A stretch of DNA of 54,026 bases, from contig JAITLC010000092.1 in assembly GCA_031278095.1 (NCBI GenBank), positions 1 through 54,026 of the forward strand, read 5' to 3'. The DNA comes from Treponema sp. Lineage in GTDB: Bacteria; Spirochaetota; Spirochaetia; Treponematales; Breznakiellaceae. The notes beneath the pieces are model-generated. The model was given only the letters and a program-made list of their open reading frames with translations. It ran no database searches and was not told the DNA's origin. Of the stretch, positions 43,481 to 51,839 are shown one piece after another. The position numbers and the translations under genes were made by a program. Every line of letters starts with the position of its first letter. Position 1 is the stretch's first letter.

Positions 43481-44640
43481 AAGTCCTGGGTATAGAGTCC
43501 TCCTGTGATGAATGCGCCGCCGCGGTGGTGGAAGACGGCTGCCGTATTCTCTCCAATGTGGTGGCTACACAGATTCCTTTTCATGCGGAATACAGCGGAG
43601 TGGTTCCGGAGATTGCCAGTCGCAAACATACGGAGTGGATCTATGCCGTGGCAAAAGAGGCCCTTGATCACGCGGGCCTCGGAGTTGAATCCATAGAGGG
43701 AGTAGCTGCCACTGCCCATCCGGGGCTCCTCGGTTCCCTCCTTGTGGGCCTTAACTTTGCCAAGGCCTTTGCCTGGGCCCGCAATCTTCCCTTTATTGCC
43801 GTTGACCACATGCTGGCTCACCTCTACGCTTCCCGCCTTGAATTGCCGGGGAAGGACAGCGGCGGAACTTTGACGCGTGACGCCCCGCCTGAGTATCCCT
43901 TCCTGGGCCTTCTGGTTTCAGGCGGACATTCGATAATCTGCCGTGTTGACGATTTTGATAACATTACTGTTTTGGGAGCCAGCATTGATGATGCGGTAGG
44001 AGAAGCCTTTGACAAAGTGGCAAAGTATTACGGTTTTGGTTATCCGGGAGGCGCTGCTATAGACAGGCTGGCAAAACAGGGAGATGAAGGGGCTTTTAAA
44101 TTTCCCATGCCCAAACTTGGAACACTCAACCGGGCCCGCCAGGGCGAAGGTTCCCCTCTTGAAAAAGAGAACCATTTACCGGGCCTGCGGAGGGAGCATC
44201 ACCGTTACGATGTATCGTATTCGGGCCTCAAGACTGCGGTGATAAACCAGCTTGAACAGTTCCGGGTAAAGACGGATACCCCTGAAAACGGCACCGTACA
44301 ACCAACCGCCCTACGCTCGCGGCCCGGAGGGATGCATGCGGATATTGCCGCTTCTTTCCAGAAGACCGCGGTGGAGATACTGCTCCGGGCCCTCCTCAAT
44401 GCCGTGGAAGACACAGGCCTTCGTACCATCGTTGCAGGCGGAGGAGTTGCCGCCAATTCCCTGCTCCGCGCCCGGCTTGCCGAAAGACGGGATCTTGTTT
44501 GCATCTTCCCGCCCCCGGAACTTTGCGGGGATAACGGCGCCATGATCGCAGGTCTGGGCTATCAGTATCTGGCGCGAGGGGAAAGGTCGCCTTTCAACGT
44601 TACCGCATCCGCACGGGTTACGGGTTTCAGGAAGATATAG
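43477..44640 (+). CDS. tsaD: tRNA N6-threonylcarbamoyladenosine (t6A) transferase TsaD
   Basis: Universal Kae1/TsaD protein that transfers threonylcarbamoyl to A37 of ANN-reading tRNAs. Its 387 residues open with LGIESSCDECAAAVVEDG and have the metal-binding HMLAHLYAS, LGLLVSGGHSIICRV, a long insertion (about residues 210-235 and 265-280), DVSYSGLKTAV, and the ATP-site VVAGGGVAANSLLR and CGDNGAMIAGLGY. It is longer than the usual 340 because of the insertions. It overlaps the deacetylase gene. Confidence 0.96.
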   Translation: MKVLGIESSCDECAAAVVEDGCRILSNVVATQIPFHAEYSGVVPEIASRKHTEWIYAVAKEALDHAGLGVESIEGVAATAHPGLLGSLLVGLNFAKAFAWARNLPFIAVDHMLAHLYASRLELPGKDSGGTLTRDAPPEYPFLGLLVSGGHSIICRVDDFDNITVLGASIDDAVGEAFDKVAKYYGFGYPGGAAIDRLAKQGDEGAFKFPMPKLGTLNRARQGEGSPLEKENHLPGLRREHHRYDVSYSGLKTAVINQLEQFRVKTDTPENGTVQPTALRSRPGGMHADIAASFQKTAVEILLRALLNAVEDTGLRTIVAGGGVAANSLLRARLAERRDLVCIFPPPELCGDNGAMIAGLGYQYLARGERSPFNVTASARVTGFRKI

Positions 44641-44691
44641 GCCCGGATACGTTCTTCATCCCCTTCAAAAAGACTTTCAAAACAGCGGTAA

Positions 44692-44720
44692 TTGCTTTGT
44701 ATTTCAGAGTACACTATAGT
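44692..44720 (+). promoter_or_regulatory. candidate promoter of the OmpA-like gene
   Basis: TTGCTT (44692-44697), 17 bases, TATAGT (44715-44720). The leader would then contain an R2 and an R3 repeat before the start at 44940. Confidence 0.45.
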
Positions 44721-44725
44721 TATTT

Positions 44726-44864
44726 TAGTGTCTGTCCACAAAGCCGGTTACTTTGCGGACAGACCTTGCATTTGCGTATCGTTTCGTACCGAAACGGTAC
44801 GCAAAATGCGCTCTTTAAGGAAGTTTGTCCATAATGTGTTACATTACGGACAAACTCTATTTAG
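44726..44864 (-). repeat. palindromic repeat R2, full composite copy in reverse
   Basis: Reverse of the unit at 19043-19168: GTCTGTCCACAAAG hairpin, central CGTATCGTTTCGTACCGAAACGG palindrome in two arms, and a final GTTTGTCCATAATGTG hairpin. The arms differ in sequence from the other copy but still pair. Confidence 0.85.
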
Positions 44865-44872
44865 AATCTGTC

Positions 44873-44929
44873 GAGCTTGTTCCAAGATTATGATCCCGCC
44901 GGATCACCGGATTGCGGAACAGTCTAAGG
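44873..44929. repeat. palindromic repeat R3 with TGATCC-GCCGGATCA core
   Basis: GAGCTTGTTCCAAGATTATGATCC then GCCGGATCA then TGCGGAACAGTC, ending 10 bases before the OmpA-like start codon, with the AAGGAGA ribosome site between them. Confidence 0.75.
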
Positions 44930-44939
44930 AGAACTAATT

Positions 44940-45839
44940 GTGAAAATATCCGGAATAGTAAACATGCTTATTACTTTAATTTTTGCTGCTGCTTTCGTTG
45001 CCTGCGGCGGCGCTCCGGCCTCCGCTCCCGCCACGGCCCCGGCTCCTGTCTCTCCGCCTGCTGAAGAGACCCCGCCCAGTGACGGCTCCATTTCCCTGAA
45101 CGTTTCTTTTGAGCCTGCACTTTTCAGCCCCGACGGCGACGGGGAGAACGATCAGCTCAGTATCCTGCTCGGTGTCAGGGGAGGCCAGGCGGCTTCATGG
45201 ACTTTCGACATTCTGCAGCCTGAAATTTCGGGCAGTACGGTGGTGTTCAAGCATTTCGGGGGCGATGGCGCTCCTCCGGCCCGGCAGAATTGGGACGGCC
45301 GTTCCGATCGGCAGGAACTGGTTCAGTCCGCCACCGATTATCCCTATGTCTTTACCGTTACCGAAGCGGGGGGAAAAGTCAGCGCGCCTGTTACCGGAAA
45401 GATCCAGGTTGATGTTCTGGTAACAAGGACGAGGGACGGGCGTTTGCAGATCCAGGTGCCCAGCATCATTTTCAGATCAAATGCGGCGGATTTTGAGAAT
45501 CTCCCCGCCGGTACGATCAGGAACAATGAGCAGGTGGTACGGCGTATTGCCGTCATTCTGAACAAATTCCCCGATTACAAGGTACAGGTGGAAGGTCATG
45601 CCAATCCGGTAAGCGCCCCCGGTACCGCGGCCAGGACGGCTGAGGAAGAAGAAGAAAACGCAAGCGGTGCGGTGAGCGAACAGCGGGCGCAGGTAATTTC
45701 CAGAATGCTTGTAACTGCCGGTGTTGACGGTAGTCGTCTTTCCGTAACGGGCAAGGGCATCGCCACCCCCCTGGTTAACTATAACGACCGGGATAACTGG
45801 TGGCAGAACCGTCGTGTGGAATTCTATCTGCAAAAATGA
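44940..45839 (+). CDS. OmpA-family lipoprotein
   Basis: Outer-envelope protein of 299 residues that likely anchors peptidoglycan. The signal peptide ends in a lipobox (FVAC, Cys near residue 22). A Pro/Ala linker leads to a FlgD/gliding-type Ig domain (FEPALFSPDGDGENDQLSI, about residues 58-76). The C-terminal OmpA domain runs from about residue 165: IFRSNAADFENLP, YKVQVEGHANPVS, SEQRAQVISRMLVTAGVDGSRLSVTGKG and NRRVEFYL. The start is GTG with AAGGAGA upstream. Confidence 0.9.
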   Translation: MKISGIVNMLITLIFAAAFVACGGAPASAPATAPAPVSPPAEETPPSDGSISLNVSFEPALFSPDGDGENDQLSILLGVRGGQAASWTFDILQPEISGSTVVFKHFGGDGAPPARQNWDGRSDRQELVQSATDYPYVFTVTEAGGKVSAPVTGKIQVDVLVTRTRDGRLQIQVPSIIFRSNAADFENLPAGTIRNNEQVVRRIAVILNKFPDYKVQVEGHANPVSAPGTAARTAEEEEENASGAVSEQRAQVISRMLVTAGVDGSRLSVTGKGIATPLVNYNDRDNWWQNRRVEFYLQK

Positions 45840-45897
45840 AGAACTTCGGGGTATTAGACCCCCGCCTTCCAATGAACCGATCCGGCTGTAAAACAAG

Positions 45898-45920
45898 GCC
45901 TCCGGCAAACGGAGGCTTTT
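45898..45920 (+). terminator. intrinsic terminator after the OmpA-like gene
   Basis: GCCTCCG-GCAAA-CGGAGGC followed by TTTTATTCTTT. The 200 bases from here to rpmB hold only an R3-like weak palindrome. Confidence 0.9.
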
Positions 45921-46120
45921 ATTCTTTACATTATCTTACCGCAAGGATCAAAGAAAGTTTTAGATCTTCCCTTTCTTCATTGGACTTGTTCAAGAACCCG
46001 GTTGGTTCTCTGCTAACCTGCGCTTAACTTGCAAGACCTGCAGTTTCCCGCCAGGGAACCCTCCGTTCGATGGAAAGCTGAAGTTTCCGAACAACCCTAT
46101 TGCTTACTCTAAAGTCCCTG

Positions 46121-46312
46121 TCAGACTTTTTTTGTTACGAAATCGCTTTTCAGGCAGCGGGCGCAGATTTTAAGGGTAACCGTGGTTCCCCCGATTTCAG
46201 TCTTTATGTTGACGAGATTGGGTTTCCAGGTGCGGCGGCGGCGGTTCTTGGCATGGCTTACCGTGTTTCCGCTGACCGTGTGTTTACCGCAAATATCGCA
46301 AGTCCTTGACAT
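46121..46312 (-). CDS. rpmB: 50S ribosomal protein L28
   Basis: A 63-residue ribosomal protein. It starts [27 protein letters not shown], continues [10 protein letters not shown], and ends with [15 protein letters not shown]. The two CxxC pairs (CDIC and CARC) make this the zinc-binding form. It is transcribed alone from 46489-46517. Confidence 0.96.
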   Translation of the reverse strand: MSRTCDICGKHTVSGNTVSHAKNRRRRTWKPNLVNIKTEIGGTTVTLKICARCLKSDFVTKKV

Positions 46313-46356
46313 AACAATCCTTCCTTCAAAGCCCCAAAAAGGGCGAAAATTCGGTA

Positions 46357-46471
46357 GGGAAACGCTGATTAAATGACGCCGATCAGTGTTTCCCTGTGTA
46401 TTTGCTCATTTCATTGCGCAAATACCGCATTAAAGCAGCACTGATGTATTCTCGATTGAATAAATCAGTGC
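46357..46471 (-). repeat. bipartite palindromic repeat R1, copy 3
   Basis: Minus-strand copy of the two-hairpin unit with the same linker. It lies between the rpmB promoter and its start codon, so it is part of the rpmB leader RNA. Confidence 0.88.
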
Positions 46472-46488
46472 TTTCGTAGAGAAACCAC

Positions 46489-46517
46489 ATAGTATAGAAT
46501 CCGGGGAAAAGTGTCAA
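46489..46517 (-). promoter_or_regulatory. sigma-70 promoter of rpmB
   Basis: Minus strand TTGACA (46512-46517), 17 bases, TACTAT (46489-46494). The leader to the start codon is about 170 bases and carries R1 copy 3. Confidence 0.75.
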
Positions 46518-46604
46518 GACAACGCGTTGCCTCACGAAAAATGTTACCCCGGTACATCGAATCCCTCATGTTAAAATATTACCGCAGTCCGCCAAACTAA
46601 GAGC

Positions 46605-46957
46605 TTATCCGGAAATAAAGCCGGGATGGATGGGGATAAGATTTCGCCAAATAATAACCGCGCAGGCCCACTCCGCCGGCGTCCGGTAGTTCCGTGCTTT
46701 CTTCTCATACCGTACCGGGAGTTTCCTAAAGCGGTTCAACACTGCGTTTCCTCCCTTCTTTTTCCCCGGCCCGTGGAGTTTCTTCCCGCCGCATCCCGCG
46801 CCAACGGCGCTTTTACCATACACCCGTCCACACTTTGCCACTCCCGGTCCGGCCCGCACAATTCATCGCCGGTCAAAAGCCCCTTTACCGGTTCTTTCCT
46901 ATTTTTGCGGATAAGCTCCAAGTTTCGGACGGCCTCAAGTGTAAAAATATGTACCAT
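46605..46957 (-). pseudogene. IS5-type transposase remnant
   Basis: Two frames together rebuild the C-terminal part of an IS5-family transposase. WQSVDGCMVKAPLARDAAGRNSTGRGKR is in one frame (the DDE-region D and the NPTDRGKxG-like segment). RYEKKARNYRTPAEWACAVIIW (typical C-terminal end) is in another. The central part and the second and third catalytic residues are gone. Confidence 0.6.
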
Positions 46958-47038
46958 GCTGTATACTTATTACTCACCGGTGTAAACCGATTTACGGTTT
47001 TTGCCTTTTTGGAGGCTGAAAAACGGTAGAAAACAGCC

Positions 47039-47054
47039 TGGCATAAAAATTGCT
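47039..47054 (+). promoter_or_regulatory. candidate sigma-54 promoter of the MacAB-kinase-regulator operon
   Basis: TGGCATA-AAAA-TTGCT: GG (47040-47041) and GC (47052-47053) are 10 bases apart. One base of the -24 box differs from consensus. The start of transcription would be near 47065, over a possible AGGGAGA, which favours translation from 47185 rather than 47074. Confidence 0.6.
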
Positions 47055-47184
47055 TGTCAATATAGGGAGATACATGAAGCTAACCTTAAAAACTGAACCG
47101 GGCATGAAACAAAGTTTCATACATCCCGCCGGGCCGCGGGCATATGGAAGCTGGTTGTACGGCGCCGCCCGTGGCGGCTTGTAC

Positions 47185-48423
47185 ATGCGGCTTTATTTTT
47201 TACTGATCATTCTTACGATTTTTCTTTCCTGTCGGCGGGAGGGCAGAGGGCCGGTATACGAATTTACCCGGATCGAGCGGGGAAACATCGAAAAAACCGT
47301 ATCCTCCACCGGTTCCCTTAACCCTGTATCCACGGTCAAGGTGCTTCCCCGGATGAGCGGCCGGGTGGAAAGCGTCAATGTGGACTATAACGACAGGGTT
47401 AAAAAAGGTCAGGTACTGGCGGTTCTCAATACCGACATGCTGATCTTGCAACGGGAACAACAGCTTGCCCAGGTGATAAAGTCCAGAGCGAACTATGAAT
47501 TGTCAAAAATCAACTATCGCAACCAGGAGGCTCTGGCGGCCAAAAAACTTATCTCCGACTATGAACTACAGAGTACCAAAACCACGCTTGATATCCAGAC
47601 CGCGGAACTTTCCGCTGCAGAATCAAATCTCAAGGCTATTGAAACTGAAATTAACCAGTATGCCTTTATTACAAGTCCCATAGACGGTATTGTCCTCGAG
47701 CGCAATATCAATGTGGGGGACACGGTGGTTGACAGTTCTTCCAGTAATTCTTCCAACATTTTTACGCTCTGCGAAAATCTCGAAGAAATGCAGATTGAAT
47801 CCTGGGTTGGGGAACTGGATATTGCTTCCATTAGATCCGGGCAGGAAGTACGTTTTGCCCTGGAGAGTCTGCCGGGACGCAGTTTTTCCGGTCTTGTGGC
47901 ACGTAAGCATCTTATGCCTTCGGTACAGGACAATGTGGTGTCCTATCAGGTGATCATTGATGTTGAAAACCGGGATCTCTCCCTCCTGCCGGGAATGAGC
48001 TGTGCGGTGGAATTTATTGAAGAACAGCGGGAAAACATTCTCCTGGTTCCCAACGCCGCATTGCGCTACAGGCCTTCTGCGCTTGCCTCAAGTAACAAAA
48101 ATACTGGCGACAATGCCGCCAACAGAAATGCTGCGCCCGGATTGGCGAATCTTATACAGGGCAATACGGGACGTATGCCCGGCATGGGCCGAACCCCGGC
48201 AGGGGGAACCGGGGGCCAGGGTGGTGAAAACAGGCCTGCGAATGCCGAAGTTCCGAAACAGCTCTGGTATCTGGACAAGAGCGGCAAACCTGCGGCCTTG
48301 CTTGTAAGAACCGGCATCAGCGGCGGAACCAACACGGAAATTCTTGAAATTCTGCCGTCCGGAGGAGAAGACGGCAGAATGCCTGAAGGGAGAGAGATAA
48401 TTCTCCGGGAGATGCCTCAATGA
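47185..48423 (+). CDS. MacA/HlyD-type periplasmic adaptor lipoprotein
   Basis: Membrane-fusion protein of a tripartite exporter. From ATG 47185 it has 412 residues with a lipoprotein signal (LLIILTIFLSC, Cys near residue 16). The first barrel/lipoyl half is PRMSGRVESVNVDYNDRVKKGQVLAVLN, then a coiled-coil hairpin (about residues 80-150), the second lipoyl half (AFITSPIDGIVLERNINVGDTV) and a beta-barrel. Near the end is a low-complexity Asn/Gly/Arg stretch. An upstream ATG (47074) with AGGGAGA adds 37 residues before the signal and is less likely. It overlaps the ATPase gene by 4 bases. Confidence 0.88.
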   Translation: MRLYFLLIILTIFLSCRREGRGPVYEFTRIERGNIEKTVSSTGSLNPVSTVKVLPRMSGRVESVNVDYNDRVKKGQVLAVLNTDMLILQREQQLAQVIKSRANYELSKINYRNQEALAAKKLISDYELQSTKTTLDIQTAELSAAESNLKAIETEINQYAFITSPIDGIVLERNINVGDTVVDSSSSNSSNIFTLCENLEEMQIESWVGELDIASIRSGQEVRFALESLPGRSFSGLVARKHLMPSVQDNVVSYQVIIDVENRDLSLLPGMSCAVEFIEEQRENILLVPNAALRYRPSALASSNKNTGDNAANRNAAPGLANLIQGNTGRMPGMGRTPAGGTGGQGGENRPANAEVPKQLWYLDKSGKPAALLVRTGISGGTNTEILEILPSGGEDGRMPEGREIILREMPQ

Positions 48424-49259
48424 GCGGGGAAAGGCAGGTTCCGGTAATTGACATGCAGGGCATCAGACGGAGTTTCAGAATCGGCGGTAGAGGGAACGAC
48501 AGTATCACTGTTGAAGCTCTGCGGGGTGTGAATTTTTCCGCTTTTGAAGGCGAGTTTGTATCCATCATGGGGCCTTCCGGTTCAGGCAAGTCCACCTTGA
48601 TGAACATCCTCGGTTGTCTTGACAGGCCCAGCGGGGGAAGCTACCGGCTGGACGGTATTGAGACGACTCAATCTACAGAGTGCGGCGGCAAACATTCCTT
48701 CGTACAAAAAGTCCCCGGCCTTCTCAAGCGGGAAGGGGATACCTTTGCCGCCATCCGGAACGAAAAAATAGGCTTTGTGTTCCAGGCATTTAATCTGCTT
48801 GCCAGAACCACTGCCCTTGAAAATGTGGAACTTCCCCTTTTTTACAACCGGAAGATAAAGACAAGCAGAGCCGGACGGCGGGAAAGGGCCCGGACGGTAT
48901 TAAGGGAAGTGGGCCTTGAATCCAGGATGGAACACTACCCGAGCCAGCTTTCCGGAGGCCAGCAGCAGCGGGTAGCGATTGCCAGGGCCATGGTAAGCGA
49001 TCCGGCTTTTATTCTGGCGGATGAACCCACAGGCAATCTTGATTCCGTCATGAGCCTTGAGATCATGGCTCTCTTTCAGAATCTCAACAGCCGGGGAAAA
49101 ACCATAGTCATGGTTACCCACGAAAGCGAACTGGCGGTTTATACCAAACGGATAGTAATGCTGCGGGACGGTCTTATTGTCAGGGATGAAGAGCTAAAAG
49201 AACGCAGAAACGCCGCCGAAGACCTTAAACAGAAATCAGAAGCCGGGGAAAAAGCATGA
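48420..49259 (+). CDS. MacB/LolD-type ABC transporter ATPase
   Basis: ATPase of an exporter, 279 residues: Walker [10 protein letters not shown] (about residues 45-53), signature [16 protein letters not shown], Walker [14 protein letters not shown] and switch His in MVTHESELA. Between Walker A and the Q-loop there is an extra segment of about 30 residues ([19 protein letters not shown]...) not found in LolD. The C-terminal tail is charged. It sits between adaptor and permease, with 4-base overlaps on both sides. Confidence 0.92.
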   Translation: MSGERQVPVIDMQGIRRSFRIGGRGNDSITVEALRGVNFSAFEGEFVSIMGPSGSGKSTLMNILGCLDRPSGGSYRLDGIETTQSTECGGKHSFVQKVPGLLKREGDTFAAIRNEKIGFVFQAFNLLARTTALENVELPLFYNRKIKTSRAGRRERARTVLREVGLESRMEHYPSQLSGGQQQRVAIARAMVSDPAFILADEPTGNLDSVMSLEIMALFQNLNSRGKTIVMVTHESELAVYTKRIVMLRDGLIVRDEELKERRNAAEDLKQKSEAGEKA

Positions 49260-50479
49260 ACATCCTTCTCCTGCTCAATACCAGTTTCCGCAGCATTCTG
49301 AGAAACCGTATGCGGAGCCTTCTTACCTCCCTGGGGGTAATTATCGGCGTAGGTTCCGTGATTGTGATGATGGCCGCCGGGGCAGGGGCCCAGCGTTCAA
49401 TCGAAGAGCGTATATCCGCCATGGGGACAAACCTTCTCCAGATCATACCCCGGCGCATCATGATGCGTGCAGGACAGGCCAACATGGGAGGATCATTTCC
49501 CCGGCCAAACCGGCTTACCAGGGCCGATGCCCGTAAACTGAAAAATGAATCAAGCTATGCCATGGCGGTATCCGGTGTAAGCCAGCGGAATTTTACTGCA
49601 GCCTCAAACAGCGGAAGCTGGTCAACTACCGTCATGGGGGTGGAGGAAAACTACCTGCCCATAAGAAATTGGAACATAGCGGAAGGGACGTTTTTCGGCA
49701 TCGAGGATCTTGAGTCCAGAAATCGTCTTGCGGTATTGGGGGCAAGCGCCGCAGCAAATCTCTTTGAAAATGAAAATCCTCTCGGACAGCACATAAAAAT
49801 ATCCTCGGACAGGTTTACTGTCATCGGAATTCTGGAAAAGAAAGGCGCCGGGGGAGGCATGGATCAGGATGATGTTATCCTGGTTCCTCTGGATACGGCC
49901 TTAACAAGGCTCGGCAATTCACAGAACCTCTCGTATATTGCCATGAGTGTGGTGAGCAGGAATTATATGGATGCCGCACAGGAAGAGGCCGGCCTCATTC
50001 TCCGGGAGGCCCATAAACTAAAGGACAGCGATACTGCCGATTTTGAGATCATGAATCAGGCAGATGTGATCAACATGGCAAGTGAAACTTCCCGGAGTCT
50101 TACGGGTCTTCTTGCGGCCATTGCCGGCGTGTCCCTCCTTGTCGGCGGCATCGGCATCATGAACATCATGCTGGTGTCGGTAACGGAACGTACCAGGGAA
50201 ATCGGCATCAGAATGTCTGTGGGGGCCCGGAAAGCCGACATACTGCTGCAATTTTTATCAGAGGCAGTTACATTAAGTCTCCTCGGCGGACTTGCGGGCA
50301 TAGTCCTTGCCTTTGCGGCCTGCAAGGCCCTTGAGGCTGCCGGAATTCCCGCCGTGATAAATCCCCTGATTGCCCTGATTGCAGCCCTTTTTGCCGCGTT
50401 TGTGGGAATCGTTTTCGGTTTCTACCCGGCGCAAAAGGCGGCCCGGCTCTACCCGATCGACGCGCTGCGTTATGAATAG
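49256..50479 (+). CDS. MacB-type ABC transporter permease
   Basis: A 407-residue FtsX-like permease. The N-terminal membrane helix (residues 15-43, SLGVIIGVGSVIVMMAAG) is followed by a large periplasmic MacB_PCD domain (about 45-275) and three C-terminal helices (LLAAIAGVSLLVGGIGIMNIML, then the TREIGIRMSVGARKADIL motif). E. coli MacB fuses ATPase and permease; here they are separate proteins, the common form. Substrate is unknown. Confidence 0.92.
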   Translation: MNILLLLNTSFRSILRNRMRSLLTSLGVIIGVGSVIVMMAAGAGAQRSIEERISAMGTNLLQIIPRRIMMRAGQANMGGSFPRPNRLTRADARKLKNESSYAMAVSGVSQRNFTAASNSGSWSTTVMGVEENYLPIRNWNIAEGTFFGIEDLESRNRLAVLGASAAANLFENENPLGQHIKISSDRFTVIGILEKKGAGGGMDQDDVILVPLDTALTRLGNSQNLSYIAMSVVSRNYMDAAQEEAGLILREAHKLKDSDTADFEIMNQADVINMASETSRSLTGLLAAIAGVSLLVGGIGIMNIMLVSVTERTREIGIRMSVGARKADILLQFLSEAVTLSLLGGLAGIVLAFAACKALEAAGIPAVINPLIALIAALFAAFVGIVFGFYPAQKAARLYPIDALRYE

Positions 50480-50530
50480 AGCCGTTCGGAAACTTCAGTT
50501 TTCCGGACAATTCTGATATACGGAGGAACG

Positions 50531-51838
50531 GTGAACACAAAGATCTCTTCCTTTATTATTACTGTCGCCGCATGGATTTTATTTTCCGCATTAACGGTGT
50601 TGATTGTATGGGAAACATTGGATCGCGCACGGCTCATCCGGGACAATGACAATGAACGGATCTTCAGTACACTTTTTGCAAGCATACGCAATTATGAAAG
50701 TTACGGTGAAGCAATTGAATCCAGCGAATTGCTCCGTTCCCGGATTGAGGGTATCGGGATCTACGGTGAAACCCGGGAGTCCCTCTACCGCTGGGGTGAC
50801 GCTCCCGAATTTTTCGATGAAAGTATTCTCGCGGAAAGTTCCGGAAAGAGCCGTTTTGGACGCCATACAATTCCCGACAAAAAAAGAGACCGCATAAAAT
50901 TTGTGCTTGTATCGGATAAAACTTTTGTACCGCCTGCGTCTCCGGAGCCTCCCGCCGGGCGGACAAAAGCGGGCGCAGGATTCCCTCCGGAAAGGCAGAC
51001 AAACCACCGGCATGAGGGAAATAGTCCGGGTCTTGGAGGAAAATATTTCTATATTGATACTATCCATCCGGCTTACCGCCGCACCCATACTCTTCTGGCT
51101 CTGGCTATTCCTGTCTGGGAGCTGGTGTTTCTGGCTCTGGCTTTTTATTTCCGTCAGTTATACTTACGCAACCGTGAATACCGGGAACGGATTGAATCCC
51201 AGAAAAACCTGGTAATTCTGGGAACCGCCGCCAGCACCCTTGCCCATGAGATAAAGAACCCCCTTCTTTCAATAAGGCTCCAGACAGGGATTCTGGAAAA
51301 GACGTTCCCCGGTACAGGCAGGGAAGAACTAATTCTGATAAACGAAGAGGTTGACCGTCTTTCGGCCCTTGTATACCGGGTAAATGATTTTCTTAGGGAT
51401 GCGCCGGGAAATACCATACCTCTCAATCCGGCGGATCTTCTGGAAGAAACTTCGCAGAGACTCTGCGGCAGAAACATTGTTACGGAAGATTCGGTTAAAG
51501 AATCAAGAATCAACATCGATCCTGCCAGACTGCGTTCCATATTTGAAAACATTATCCGCAACGCCCTTGAAGCGGACGGGCCTGAAGAGGAAATAAAGGC
51601 CGTGATAAGCCGGGAGGGCGGCGAAATTGTCATCAGGATCATGGATCGCGGCAAGGGCATAGAAGAAAAAGACAAGGGCCGCATTTTTGATCCGTTTTAT
51701 ACCACCAAGAGTACGGGCGCCGGAATAGGACTTGCGATCTGTAAACGTTTTTTGGAAGCCGCGGGAGGCAGTATAGTTCTGGAAAACCGGGAAAACGGAG
51801 GGGCTATTGCGGTCCTGAAAATCCCTGAGGAGAAATGA
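50531..51838 (+). CDS. sensor histidine kinase, AtoS/NtrB type
   Basis: A 435-residue membrane kinase. There are two membrane segments (about residues 6-28 and 185-210) around a sensory region of 150 residues that contains a disordered Gly/Pro stretch. The dimerisation His is in STLAHEIKNPLLSIRLQ (about residue 238). The ATPase domain has NIIRNALEADG (N box), IMDRGKGI (G1), FYTTKSTGAGIGLAICKRFL (G2). The start is GTG at 50531 with GGAGG 5 bases before. The next gene starts 1 base after its stop. Confidence 0.93.
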   Translation: MNTKISSFIITVAAWILFSALTVLIVWETLDRARLIRDNDNERIFSTLFASIRNYESYGEAIESSELLRSRIEGIGIYGETRESLYRWGDAPEFFDESILAESSGKSRFGRHTIPDKKRDRIKFVLVSDKTFVPPASPEPPAGRTKAGAGFPPERQTNHRHEGNSPGLGGKYFYIDTIHPAYRRTHTLLALAIPVWELVFLALAFYFRQLYLRNREYRERIESQKNLVILGTAASTLAHEIKNPLLSIRLQTGILEKTFPGTGREELILINEEVDRLSALVYRVNDFLRDAPGNTIPLNPADLLEETSQRLCGRNIVTEDSVKESRINIDPARLRSIFENIIRNALEADGPEEEIKAVISREGGEIVIRIMDRGKGIEEKDKGRIFDPFYTTKSTGAGIGLAICKRFLEAAGGSIVLENRENGGAIAVLKIPEEK

Positions 51839-51839
51839 T

